Assembly (NCBI GenBank): GCA_027451525.1
Contig: DAIDJF010000017.1
Span: forward strand, 19,651 to 83,650
Source: Ktedonobacterales bacterium
Lineage (GTDB): Bacteria > Chloroflexota > Ktedonobacteria > Ktedonobacterales > Ktedonobacteraceae
Length of the DNA: 64,000 bases
Direction: 5' to 3'
Shown: positions 29,764-39,260 of the stretch, one piece after another
Layout of the letters: each line of letters starts with the position of its first letter
How positions within the stretch are numbered: the first letter of the stretch is position 1
Notes under the pieces: generated by a model
What the model was told of the DNA's origin: nothing
The model's input: the letters and a program-made list of their open reading frames with translations, nothing else
Database searches by the model: none
Program-made: the position numbers and the translations under genes

Positions 29764-31965
29764 CTATACAATGAGTGGGACACTGCCATTGCCCTGAATG
29801 GGTGTCCCGTTTCCAGCGGGAACCGTCGGCGTAATATTGCCCTGTCCGGCTGAAAGGCCCGCTGGCATCTGAATGTCAATCGTGATCTGCGTGGGGTCAC
29901 TTGGCAACGTTGTTGTTCCTGTTGGGATAGTCGCATTGCTCACACCCACCTGACTCTTGAGTTTCGTCAAAGCCTGAGTTGCACTCAAGCCTTTAATCAG
30001 ATCAGCCAATGTCTGTTTCTGCGCCGCAGTAAACTGGTACGCCCAGACCTGTTTCGCGCTTAAAAGCAGCGAGACAATGCCATTATTGGTACCCTGCACC
30101 GTCGTCGTGGTGACAATGCCTCCAACAGGTCCATAACTGCTGCCCAACGTGGGGTCAGAGGCCACCTTCTTTGCCAAACCTGCCTGCGCCAACGCGTTCA
30201 AGTCCGCCTGCTTATAGGCTTCCGCCGTGCAAGTTGCTGAGACGGTAGCAGTTGCCGAGGGAATCGCCTTGCCCGTATCGCCGATTGGCTGATCGACTGA
30301 CGATTTGGGTGTACACTGCGGATCACCAGTCAACTGCTCTCCGGCTTGCAACTGTCCTTTCAAGCCCGTCTGCGCTTTCGTGACCAGTCCTGGCTGCACC
30401 GCCGCGACCGCTGCATCTACATCCCCTTGTTGAATAAACGCATACTGTTGCGCATCTTGCCCACCCGCAAAAGCCGACTGGTTTGTCACGCCAATAGGAC
30501 CACCTTGAATAGTATTTGTAATACTAATCGCTCCCGCAGCAATATTGCCTGCGACACCAGCGGTTGCAGCATGTGCAGTTCCTGTTGCCTTTCCAAAAGT
30601 GCCTGCAATTGGATTAGCGGCTGGAATTGTCACAGCAGCATCTAGATAGAATATTTGCCCATTGCTGGCTGTAAAAGGTGTTGTTGTGCCATAGGTAAAC
30701 GATTGCGTAGAACCATTATTAAAATTCAACGTACCTCGTGCCGCAACCCCTGGAATAACATGCTTGCCAGTGCCAGTCACTGGACTGGTGACAGAGGGCG
30801 TGGTATAGGACAACTGACGTGTACTGACCTGCAATTTGGTCGCATCGGCTGTTCCTGGGATACCTGAGACAACAAAGCTATCTGAAACCACCTGATTGAC
30901 TGGTGCAATCGTCACCGTCACGCCTGGTTGCAGGCTGATATTGGGCACGATCTTACTCAAGCCCGCTTTTTGCACTAATGCCTGCACCGCTTTTGGCTGC
31001 ATATATGCCAAACTACCACAGGCAATCAGCAAAGTCAACAGTAATAGGACCAGGAAAATGAAGGCATTGCGGACAGGATGACGACGGGGTTTATTCGTCA
31101 CTTTTTTCTGGGGGGGATTGCTCATATTTCGTGCCCTCTGTACCGTCGCTGCTGCGACGGCAACACCTGCTCCCATGCCAACACCTGCCGCAACCCGGCT
31201 ACTCGTTGCCCCTCCCTCAATGGGAAGTTTCTTGGTTGTACGTCCAGGTTTCGCAACGGGCGAAAGCTCAATGATCTTTTCATTACTCGGCCCACCACGT
31301 CCCGCAACAGTAGCTCCTGTCGCTGTTCCTCCCTGAGCACCACTACTCCCACTTCCAGCGATGGGATTAGTTGGCAGATCAGCGATCTCGTCACCCTTGC
31401 TCACAGGGAGAGACGGCCCACTAACAGACGCGGGAGTCTGCGGGGGTAGGCTTGCATCCGCAACAACTGCACCTGCCGCCGCCGCTCCTGCACCAATTAC
31501 AAAGGCCTCACCCAACGCCGGAGATGGTGCGCCTTGATCGCTTGCTGGATTGCTATCACGCGCCGATTTGACCGGGCCAGCAATAAAACCATTGCGTTTT
31601 TTATCCTCCTCACCCAGGCCTTCATCACGGAGAGCTTTTGCATAACTCTCTAACGACGAATAGACAGTAAAACGCCGCTGCCGTGCAAACTCGGCAGGGC
31701 CAGGACCGGGTGGCGCAATAAAGATAATTTGCGTCTGAAGTTTGTTGCGCAACCCCTTCAGATCATCAAAATCACCCGGACGTTGAAACGCCTGATTCTG
31801 CTCAGGCAAGACCACCGCAACCTGCTTACGCCCCAATTTCTCCTGCGTTATAAGAGCTGCCAGTACACTTTTTCGGTCATCATTTTGTGCTACATAGATA
31901 ATACCTATACTCGCGCTACGCGGATCATTGAGTCCCAGTAAATCAGTGCCATTCCCCTGTCTCAT
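29764..31965 (-). CDS. Membrane protein: alpha/beta N-domain plus J-like extracellular domain (paralog B)
   Basis: 733 residues. The first 125 form a small alpha/beta domain with no name I know (IGIIYVAQNDDRKSVLAAL, KQVAVVLPEQ, IIFIAPPGPGPAEFAR), Rossmann-like by pattern. An Ala/Pro/Gly-rich linker follows to about 295, then one TM helix (300-322). The extracellular half has a J-like module with GTADATKLQVSTRQLSYTT and AGVAGNIAAGAISIT. From KPGRTTKKLPIEGGA onward it is clearly homologous to paralog C, although its N-terminus is not a kinase. AGAGGGAT precedes the ATG. It heads an operon with paralog A. Function unknown; an outside-in sensor is plausible. Confidence 0.75.
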   Translation of the reverse strand: MRQGNGTDLLGLNDPRSASIGIIYVAQNDDRKSVLAALITQEKLGRKQVAVVLPEQNQAFQRPGDFDDLKGLRNKLQTQIIFIAPPGPGPAEFARQRRFTVYSSLESYAKALRDEGLGEEDKKRNGFIAGPVKSARDSNPASDQGAPSPALGEAFVIGAGAAAAGAVVADASLPPQTPASVSGPSLPVSKGDEIADLPTNPIAGSGSSGAQGGTATGATVAGRGGPSNEKIIELSPVAKPGRTTKKLPIEGGATSSRVAAGVGMGAGVAVAAATVQRARNMSNPPQKKVTNKPRRHPVRNAFIFLVLLLLTLLIACGSLAYMQPKAVQALVQKAGLSKIVPNISLQPGVTVTIAPVNQVVSDSFVVSGIPGTADATKLQVSTRQLSYTTPSVTSPVTGTGKHVIPGVAARGTLNFNNGSTQSFTYGTTTPFTASNGQIFYLDAAVTIPAANPIAGTFGKATGTAHAATAGVAGNIAAGAISITNTIQGGPIGVTNQSAFAGGQDAQQYAFIQQGDVDAAVAAVQPGLVTKAQTGLKGQLQAGEQLTGDPQCTPKSSVDQPIGDTGKAIPSATATVSATCTAEAYKQADLNALAQAGLAKKVASDPTLGSSYGPVGGIVTTTTVQGTNNGIVSLLLSAKQVWAYQFTAAQKQTLADLIKGLSATQALTKLKSQVGVSNATIPTGTTTLPSDPTQITIDIQMPAGLSAGQGNITPTVPAGNGTPIQGNGSVPLIV

Positions 31966-32149
31966 GATCGTATCCCTCTTTAAAAAGTCCCTTTATAAAT
32001 GTCAAATTGGCTATGACACCCGTTATTTTACACTATATTCGTCCAATCTTAAAGGGATTGCTAGACCGACCTATTAATACTAAACGCGCAAGATCGTCAC
32101 GTAGGGATGTATTGATAAAAAATCGTTAACTGGCGGGGACGAATGCGAC

Positions 32150-34597
32150 TCATACAAAAGCAAGAAGCAACAAAGTATTCGGAATAGATGTTTGTAAAAG
32201 CACGAGTATATTGCCATTGCCCTGAGTGGGATTTCCCGTGCCAGCAGGAACCGTTGGCGTCGTACTTCCCTGCCCGGCTGAAAGCCCTGCTGGCATCCGA
32301 ATCGCAATTGTGAATTGAGAAGAATTACGCGGCAATATCGTCACGCCCGACGGAATGCTCACATTGCCTACCCCAACCTGACTTTTGAGTTTACTGATTG
32401 CCTCTGTCGCACTCAAGCCCTTAATCAGATTTGCCAGATTTTGTTTCTGCGCCGTGCTAAACTGGTAGGCCCAGACCTGTTTCGCATTCAGCAACAGTGA
32501 AACAATTCCATTATTGATGCCCTGCACGAAGCTCGTCGTGACGATGCCCCCCACTGGCTCATAATCGCTTCCCAATGTGGGGTCAGAGGCCACCTTTTTC
32601 GCCAGGAACGTCTGCGCCAGCGCGTTCAAGTCGGCCTGTTTATACGCTTCCGCTATACAGGTCGCCGAGACGGTTACCGTTGCCGAGGGGATCGCTTTGC
32701 CCGTATTGCCAATCGGCTGGTCGACCGACGACTTGGGCGCACACTGCGGGTTACCAGCCAACAGTTCTCCTGTCTGCAACAGCCCTTTCAACCGCGTCTG
32801 TGCTTCGGTGACCAGCCCTGGTTGCACTGCCGAGACCGCTGCATCCACATCTGACTGTTGAATAAATGTGTACTGCTGTGCATCTTGCCCACCCGTGAAA
32901 GCGGTTTGGTTTTTCACTATGACTGCGCCATTCGCTGCGCAACACGTGCCGTTGATATCTAAAGCCGCAATATTGCCACTAGCCCCCACCTTAACGGCTA
33001 TCGCTGGGACAGAAACTACACCTGGAGTCAATGTTCCCCCATTAATCACACCTGCAGGTAACACAGCTTCTGCTACTGTGACGACATTTATTCCATCTGC
33101 GCCTGTAAACACAGTTTGACTATTGACCTGTGTTTGAATTGTGCCATAATTGTAGAAAGTCAACTTTCCGCTAGCTGCAGATGGACCTGCACTCACTCCT
33201 GTCCCAGTCACTGGACTGGTGACAGAAAGCGTGGTATAGGACAACTGGCGCGTGCTGATCTGCAATTTAGTGGCGTCGGCTGTGCCTGGGACACCTGAAA
33301 CGACAAAGCTATCTGAAACCACCTGACTAGCAGGCGAGATCATTACCGTCACACCGGGTTGCAGACTAGTATTAGAAATGACTTTGCTTAAGCCAAACGT
33401 CTGCATAATCGTCAGTATCGCTCTTGGTTGTGCATATGCTAAACCGCCAGATGCTATTAAAAATAAAAACACTAGCATGAGTAGCAGCACGAGCGGGTTA
33501 CGCACGAGATGATGACGTGATTTGCTCGCAGTCCATTTTAGTGGAGGATTGTTCGTACTACGCGCTCTTTGTCCCGCTGCTGCCACAACGCCCGCCCCCG
33601 CGCCCAATCCAGCCCCAACAGCCGCCATTTTCCCACTAGTTGCGCCGCCTTCTACTGGTAGCCTTTTCGTAGTGCGCCCTGCTTTAGGAGTAGGTTGAAG
33701 GTCAATGATCTTTTCATTACGCAGTGGCAAAAATAGAGCCTCGATACTCTGCCAGAACAGGCTAGCACTGGCAAACCGTCGAGTAGGGTCTTCTTCTAAC
33801 GCTTTGAAGATAATAGTATCAATACCCCGTGGCAATGCTCTATTGATACTGCTTGGTGCAACAGGTTTTCTTAAGGGAACGTTGCTGGCAAAATCTTGTA
33901 GTGAGCGAGCGAAAGGAAACTGCTTTGTGCAGAGACGATAGAGGATTACACCTAACGCAAAAATATCACTCTCACGACATGGCTGTCCGTGAAATTGCTC
34001 TGGGGCCATATACTGCAAAGTCCCGGCGTGAGCAAAGGAGAGATTCGATGTGCCGACTTCTACAGCTAAGCCAAAATCGCTTAATACTATCTGTTGCTGT
34101 TTATCAGAGACGGAACGAAATAAAATATTCTGTGGTTTGAGATCGCGATGGATGATACCTTGCTCATGTGCATATTGTACAGCGTCACATACCTGCCGAA
34201 AAATGTCCCATACATCTTCCAGAGGATAAAACTGTTGTGATGAAAGGTTACGTAGTCTAGTATGGAGATCACCGCCAGCAATATACTCCATCACAATATA
34301 AGGAAGCATCGAACCTGTAGCTTTGTTCACAAGCTCTAAGTCAAGACCGTTTTTGCTATATACCACTATGATATTTTTATGTTTGAGTTTGTAGACATGC
34401 TCTGCTTCTTTACGAAAACGATCTAACGTTTCTTGTTCTAATTGATCGGCCTTAATAATTTTAATTGCGACTTGACGTTTTTCCTTTTCATCCCATGCCA
34501 AACACACCTCTGCCATGCCGCCGCTTCCCAACAACGTATCAAGCCGATAACGATTACCGAGCCTTTCAATCTCTTGTCCATAACGGTATATTTTCAC
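32150..34597 (-). CDS. Receptor-like Ser/Thr kinase with extracellular J-like domain (paralog C)
   Basis: 815 residues from GTG 34597. Kinase domain 15-290 is intact (GSGGMAEVCLA, AIKII, HRDLKPQN, DFGLA, APEQ). The linker, TM helix (366-386) and extracellular part closely match paralog B from PKAGRTTKRLPVEGGA onward. One stretch (FYNYGTIQTQVNSQ to DINGTCCAANGA) differs and instead resembles paralog A with its CC pair. The C-terminus runs past the end of paralog B as a hydrophobic tail (LLQTSIPNTLLLLAFV), possibly after a late frameshift. A 184-bp gap separates it from paralog B. Confidence 0.88.
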   Translation of the reverse strand: MKIYRYGQEIERLGNRYRLDTLLGSGGMAEVCLAWDEKEKRQVAIKIIKADQLEQETLDRFRKEAEHVYKLKHKNIIVVYSKNGLDLELVNKATGSMLPYIVMEYIAGGDLHTRLRNLSSQQFYPLEDVWDIFRQVCDAVQYAHEQGIIHRDLKPQNILFRSVSDKQQQIVLSDFGLAVEVGTSNLSFAHAGTLQYMAPEQFHGQPCRESDIFALGVILYRLCTKQFPFARSLQDFASNVPLRKPVAPSSINRALPRGIDTIIFKALEEDPTRRFASASLFWQSIEALFLPLRNEKIIDLQPTPKAGRTTKRLPVEGGATSGKMAAVGAGLGAGAGVVAAAGQRARSTNNPPLKWTASKSRHHLVRNPLVLLLMLVFLFLIASGGLAYAQPRAILTIMQTFGLSKVISNTSLQPGVTVMISPASQVVSDSFVVSGVPGTADATKLQISTRQLSYTTLSVTSPVTGTGVSAGPSAASGKLTFYNYGTIQTQVNSQTVFTGADGINVVTVAEAVLPAGVINGGTLTPGVVSVPAIAVKVGASGNIAALDINGTCCAANGAVIVKNQTAFTGGQDAQQYTFIQQSDVDAAVSAVQPGLVTEAQTRLKGLLQTGELLAGNPQCAPKSSVDQPIGNTGKAIPSATVTVSATCIAEAYKQADLNALAQTFLAKKVASDPTLGSDYEPVGGIVTTSFVQGINNGIVSLLLNAKQVWAYQFSTAQKQNLANLIKGLSATEAISKLKSQVGVGNVSIPSGVTILPRNSSQFTIAIRMPAGLSAGQGSTTPTVPAGTGNPTQGNGNILVLLQTSIPNTLLLLAFV

Positions 34598-34666
34598 ACT
34601 TGTAACCCCAAGTCACCCTGTATTAACATTTAGCATTGATATAAATAGAAACGAAAGCTATCTAGT

Positions 34667-34672
34667 ATTATA
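34667..34672 (-). promoter_or_regulatory. -10 box candidate for the paralog C kinase
   Basis: Minus-strand TATAAT about 70 bp upstream of the GTG start. The -35 at 17 bp (TTTAAT) is poor, so this is only a weak promoter call. Confidence 0.35.
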
Positions 34673-34720
34673 CACAACAGTGTGGATTTATTAAAGTACA
34701 TAGGAAATCTAGAGAACATC

Positions 34721-34769
34721 ACAATCGGGCGAATGGTGTAGTTAAAAAACACACCATTCGCCCGATTGT
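34721..34769 (-). terminator. Terminator hairpin after pckA
   Basis: Perfect 19-bp stem (acaatcgggcgaatggtgt and its complement) with an 11-nt loop containing six A, located 22 bp after the pckA stop. Confidence 0.8.
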
Positions 34770-34791
34770 TCTTTCATAAAGACACATTTGC

Positions 34792-36375
34792 CTAGCGTGG
34801 GCCAGCTTGTAGCACAGCCTCTTCGACCTGTCCAAACTGCGTAAAATTCTTCTTGAAGCGTTGCGCGAGATTGGCGGCTTGACGATCATAGGCATCCTTG
34901 TCGCTCCACGTGTTGCGCGGCATCAGCACTTCGCTGGGAACATCGGGACAGGCAGTAGGAATTTGCAGGCCAAAGATGGGGTCTGTTACCAGTTCGGCCT
35001 TGTCAATTTCTCCGCTAATTGCCGCACTGACCATCGCGCGCGTATAACGGATGTTGATACGCTCGCCAACGCCGTAAGGGCCTCCTGTCCAGCCTGTATT
35101 GATGAGGTAGCAACGCACATTGTGGCGTATAATTCGTTCACGTAACAGATTTGCATACTCGGTCGGCTGCAACGGCAGGAAAGCCGCACCAAAGCAAGAG
35201 CTAAAGGTGGCCTCTGGCGTCGTCACACCAGCCTCAGTCCCTGCTAGTTTGCTGGTATAGCCGGACAAGAAGTAATACATAGCCTGCTCGGTCAAGAGGC
35301 GCGAGATCGGCGGCAACACACCAAACGAATCAGCGGAAAGGAAGATAATCGCCTGCGGTTGCCCACCCATGCCAGATTCAACCACATTATCAATGAAATC
35401 GACGGGATAGGCGGCGCGCGTATTCTCGGTCAATGAGTCGTCATCATAGTCAGGAACGCGCGTGTTGGGGTCTAACACGACATTTTCACAGATCGCGCCA
35501 AACTTAATCGCATTCCAGATTTGTGGTTCATATTTCTGCGAGAGATGAATACATTTAGCATAGCAACCGCCCTCAAAATTAAAAATGCCGTTCTCACCCC
35601 AGCCATGCTCATCATCACCAATCAAGTGGCGCGTGGGATCTGCGGACAGGCTTGTCTTGCCTGTGCCAGAGAGACCAAAGAAGAGCGCAACATCCCCCTC
35701 ATCGCCGATATTCGCGGAACAGTGCATCGGCAACACATCCTGCGCGGGCAGTAAGAAATTCATTACCGTAAAGATCGATTTCTTCATCTCGCCTGCATAG
35801 TGCGTTCCCGCGATCAGCGCAAGACGCTCCTCAAAATCAATGATAATCGCGGTTTCGGTGCGCGTTCCGTGAATATGAGGATTCGTCTTAAAGTTTGGTA
35901 CGCAGATAATGGTAAAACCTGGGCGATTACTCGTAAGATCACTCTCATTGGTGCGCAAGAAGAGTTGACGCGCAAACAGGTTATGCCATGCCAGTTCAGT
36001 AATAATCTGAATTGGCATGCGATATTGTGGATCTGCCCCCGCCGCCGCGTCCAGCACATAGACATCGCGCCCTTGCAGATAATCGGCAAGGCTACGGCGC
36101 ACCGTCTCAAACATCTCACGCGGCATAGGTTGATTATTCGCGCCCCACCAAATTTTTGTCGCATACTCCTCATTCGCAACGATAAACTTATCTTTTGGCG
36201 AACGTCCGGTATGCGGACCAGTTGTTGCCGTAAATGCACCATTTGACGCGAGCATGCCTTCTTTTCGCGCCAATGAATGCTCGATTAACACCGCTGGTGA
36301 GAGATTCCAATGGACAGTCCCCAGATTAAACAGGCCATACTCTCGCAAAGATCGTCCGCTCGTAATTATACTCAT
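34792..36375 (-). CDS. pckA: ATP-dependent phosphoenolpyruvate carboxykinase
   Basis: 527 residues, normal for the ATP-dependent family. Motifs: [13 protein letters not shown] near the N-terminus, the P-loop [11 protein letters not shown], the metal site DDEHGW, and the C-terminal [14 protein letters not shown]. Converts oxaloacetate and ATP to PEP and CO2 at the entry to gluconeogenesis, in the cytoplasm. AAAGGAGT lies 8 nt before the ATG. The 418-bp gap upstream, shared with the divergent APS-kinase-like gene, carries promoters but no gene. Confidence 0.97.
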   Translation of the reverse strand: MSIITSGRSLREYGLFNLGTVHWNLSPAVLIEHSLARKEGMLASNGAFTATTGPHTGRSPKDKFIVANEEYATKIWWGANNQPMPREMFETVRRSLADYLQGRDVYVLDAAAGADPQYRMPIQIITELAWHNLFARQLFLRTNESDLTSNRPGFTIICVPNFKTNPHIHGTRTETAIIIDFEERLALIAGTHYAGEMKKSIFTVMNFLLPAQDVLPMHCSANIGDEGDVALFFGLSGTGKTSLSADPTRHLIGDDEHGWGENGIFNFEGGCYAKCIHLSQKYEPQIWNAIKFGAICENVVLDPNTRVPDYDDDSLTENTRAAYPVDFIDNVVESGMGGQPQAIIFLSADSFGVLPPISRLLTEQAMYYFLSGYTSKLAGTEAGVTTPEATFSSCFGAAFLPLQPTEYANLLRERIIRHNVRCYLINTGWTGGPYGVGERINIRYTRAMVSAAISGEIDKAELVTDPIFGLQIPTACPDVPSEVLMPRNTWSDKDAYDRQAANLAQRFKKNFTQFGQVEEAVLQAGPR

Positions 36376-36657
36376 GTGATTTACTCCTTTGTAACTCGCG
36401 TTTCACGTATGTAGTTATAGCCCTGAAGTGATGGTAGCGCAATAATTGCCTTGTCATTGAGCCGTACAGGCTCACTTCGCAAAATAAATAGCATCAGTTA
36501 CCTGCTCATAACGGGCAACCATGACATATTGTGGTAAACAAAGAAACAACACGCATATTATAGCAAATTCTTTTCCCTATTCGTTAGTCCTTGCTCACAA
36601 ATTGCTCACATCTCAAGAGCAAAAATTTATGCGCAATCTACAATTGCAAATATCATA

Positions 36658-36687
36658 TTGATACACGATGATGTAATAAGATACAAT
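36658..36687 (+). promoter_or_regulatory. Promoter candidate for the APS-kinase-like gene
   Basis: TTGATA, 18 bp, TACAAT, about 105 bp before the ATG, in the gap shared with pckA. Confidence 0.5.
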
Positions 36688-36793
36688 AGATAAAGGAAGA
36701 AAATTGGAGGACACATCTGGTCTTACCCCTACTTTGTATATGCATGCTGTAGATTTTCCTTGAGGCCTTCGGATTGGAGAAGGAGTTATTTAT

Positions 36794-37456
36794 ATGACGC
36801 AGCATACAATACCACCTACCTGGTCGGGTTGGTCTATCATTTCTGCTCACAGCACTACAGGCTTTACATTATGGTATACAGGTCTGCCAGGGACAGGCAA
36901 AACCACGCTCGCGGATATCCTCAAGCAAACCCTTACCTCACGCGGCTATCGTGTTGAAATCATTGCGCATCACACGCTTGCCCAATGGCTTAAAGATGAG
37001 ATGCATATAGAGGAACATATCACAGAAGATCGCAGTGACACGATTGGCTATGATGCATTTGTGACCTATGTGTGTTCGCTGCTCGCGCAACACGGCATTA
37101 TTGCAATCACGACGTCGGTATCGCCCTACCTGCAAGCGCGCAGCTTCGCACGCGAACACCTCAACCCTTTTATCGAAGTCTATCTCCATTGTAGTTCATA
37201 CACGCGCATTGAACGTCTCAAGCAAATAGAACATGCATCGTTCATTGATGAGCATCTCTATCAGACACCAACAACCGCTGAACTAAGCATTGATACAGAA
37301 GAAGAAACGCCCGAACGAAGCGCGTTGCGTGTGCTCACATATCTAGAACAGCGCGGTTATATCGCGCCGCGTTGGGCGACCGACGAGGATGATATGACTG
37401 ATACGGAGATAGCAACTATCAAAGCGCGTTTACAGGCTCTTGGCTACCTGGATTAG
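36794..37456 (+). CDS. Adenylylsulfate-kinase-like P-loop protein
   Basis: 220 residues; AAGGAG lies upstream of the ATG. The P-loop is GLPGTGKTTLA (about 34-44). The middle aligns with APS kinase: EDRSDTIGYDAFVTYVCSLL, then ITTSVSPYLQAR and FIEVYLHC. The usual LDGDxVR substrate loop is replaced by EIIAHHTLAQWL, and the lid pattern DPKGLY is missing; a 40-residue acidic/helical tail is added. No sulfate-assimilation genes are near. It may use a different substrate. Confidence 0.75.
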   Translation: MTQHTIPPTWSGWSIISAHSTTGFTLWYTGLPGTGKTTLADILKQTLTSRGYRVEIIAHHTLAQWLKDEMHIEEHITEDRSDTIGYDAFVTYVCSLLAQHGIIAITTSVSPYLQARSFAREHLNPFIEVYLHCSSYTRIERLKQIEHASFIDEHLYQTPTTAELSIDTEEETPERSALRVLTYLEQRGYIAPRWATDEDDMTDTEIATIKARLQALGYLD

Positions 37457-37506
37457 TCATGTAGTGTGCCATAAAAAGAGCCTGATAAACGCTTACCGCG
37501 CACATC

Positions 37507-39069
37507 TCAGGGCAGAGAGACGGGATGCTGCATATATTGTCCGATGAAGATGCGCAGATAGCCGCCATCATCATCGGGATAGATGCTCGTATGGTTGTTA
37601 CAATAATTGCACTCATAGCTACTGATTGGAGCAGGATTGGTCACGCCATCATTCATAGCATCAGTATTCATCGTACCACCATTCCCAGGGCCAAAGAGGA
37701 CCGCAACCACCCCTGCGGCGGCAAAACTGGCAGCATTGCCCAGAATATACTCCGCGCGATTATCCTGATAATGACCGGGGGAGTTATCCATGGTATCAAA
37801 GTATTGGTTGCCAATCGGAACCTGCCACATGACGACACGGCGATGAGTATTCTGACTTAACTGCCCAATAAAATTGAGATAACGCGCAAAGTTGGGAAAT
37901 GTCTGGTTATAGCGGTCCCACCATGAACGTCCGCCGGGTTGACCAGAGTCGAAATCAGCGACATCATTCGAGAGGACATCCCAGCTTGACACGCCCGTCG
38001 GATTGCCAACCAGCCCCGCGCTATTGAGGAATGTGGCCTCGCGTTGCGCCAGACCTGTCACATCCATATTTGGATTGGTACTTACTGCGACATCGTCACC
38101 TGCAGCCCAGCATGAGGCATGTAACGCAAGAATCGCATTAGGAGCGTATTTATCGCGCATATGCAATAAGGCCCAGGCAAAGCCTTGCGCGGTATCTGGA
38201 AAACCAGCGGCATCAGGATAGCCAGAAGAGTTCACACTAGCGGGTACATTCGCCGCATTATTTGTACCATTGGTGGCATTCTGTAAAAAGCCCCAAAGAT
38301 CAGGCTCGACAATGACCAATACAGGCTTGCCAAATGCGCCAATTTTCTGAAGCATCAGTACCCAATTAGCATAGTAGGCTTGCATCGTGCCCGCATTAGC
38401 CAGATTTGCCGTATCCTGCTGAATGTTATGCCCACCGCAGTAACTACTGGGATTAGGCCCATTCGAGAGGCAGATCTCATAGTAGACGAAAGCAGGAATG
38501 TAGCCGTGCTGCGCGCTCTCTTGCATGTAGTTGGTAGCATACTGACCTGCAGGCTGATTCCAGGTTTCCCAGCCATGCCCGGTATTGACGCCACCCGTGA
38601 GATACTGATAGCGGAAATTAAAAACAGTCCCATTCTGACTGTGCATACTATCGAGCACAGAAGCAGTGCCGGGATTACTCATCACACCAAAGCTCAAGTA
38701 TGATGGGAAGGCTGCCGGCACAAAACCAGTTCCCGAAGGAACAGGCCCCGGTGGTGTCCCCGGATTAGGCGAACCCAATGAACCAGGTGTTGCCGCCGTA
38801 GATGGCGTCCCTGTCGCCCCTGGTGATGGCGTCTTGGAAGGCTGCCCCCCATTTTTACCACCTTGATGTGGCACAAGCATAGAGATTGCCGTCTGTTCCG
38901 TTGGAGTCGTGGCTGGAACTGTTGCCGTTGCTGGAACCTCTAATGATAGGATTGTTTTATTCACAACCTGACCGGGCATACCTTGACATGCCGAAAGAAG
39001 CACAATGAGACAGGTGTGCATGAATACTAGCCCAAACCAGGTATATTTTCTCGCAGGGTAAGGTTTCAT
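37507..39069 (-). CDS. Secreted lipoprotein with TIM-barrel-glycosidase-like domain
   Basis: 520 residues. Signal peptide ends at lipobox LLSACQG (Cys about residue 28), so it should be anchored outside the membrane. A Pro/Thr/Gly-rich linker (about 60-125) links to a globular domain rich in Trp, Tyr and Asn. PVLVIVEPDLWGFLQ, ALHASCWAAGDD and VMWQVPIGNQ look like strand ends of a glycosidase barrel; EPD is reminiscent of the GH6 type, but I cannot assign the family. GGGGGAAAT precedes the ATG. Likely a polysaccharide-acting surface protein. Confidence 0.65.
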   Translation of the reverse strand: MKPYPARKYTWFGLVFMHTCLIVLLSACQGMPGQVVNKTILSLEVPATATVPATTPTEQTAISMLVPHQGGKNGGQPSKTPSPGATGTPSTAATPGSLGSPNPGTPPGPVPSGTGFVPAAFPSYLSFGVMSNPGTASVLDSMHSQNGTVFNFRYQYLTGGVNTGHGWETWNQPAGQYATNYMQESAQHGYIPAFVYYEICLSNGPNPSSYCGGHNIQQDTANLANAGTMQAYYANWVLMLQKIGAFGKPVLVIVEPDLWGFLQNATNGTNNAANVPASVNSSGYPDAAGFPDTAQGFAWALLHMRDKYAPNAILALHASCWAAGDDVAVSTNPNMDVTGLAQREATFLNSAGLVGNPTGVSSWDVLSNDVADFDSGQPGGRSWWDRYNQTFPNFARYLNFIGQLSQNTHRRVVMWQVPIGNQYFDTMDNSPGHYQDNRAEYILGNAASFAAAGVVAVLFGPGNGGTMNTDAMNDGVTNPAPISSYECNYCNNHTSIYPDDDGGYLRIFIGQYMQHPVSLP

Positions 39070-39260
39070 ATTTCCCCCAATAGATGGCTTTTTTCCCCGC
39101 TTGTAGTATACCTAATTAGCTCATACGAATGCACCTTTTCTAGTACATTTGGGTATGTTTGCGGCATGATTAGACACCATACACACAAAAATAGGTATGA
39201 CGTTTTCTCTACCTTTGCGCTTCTCTATATCTTCTTTCAACTGCATAGCACCTATCACAG

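Noticed and set aside
27438-34597. Baseplate-J-like domains as evidence of a prophage
   Set aside because: No other phage genes are present, and two of the domains are fused to kinases by a TM helix.
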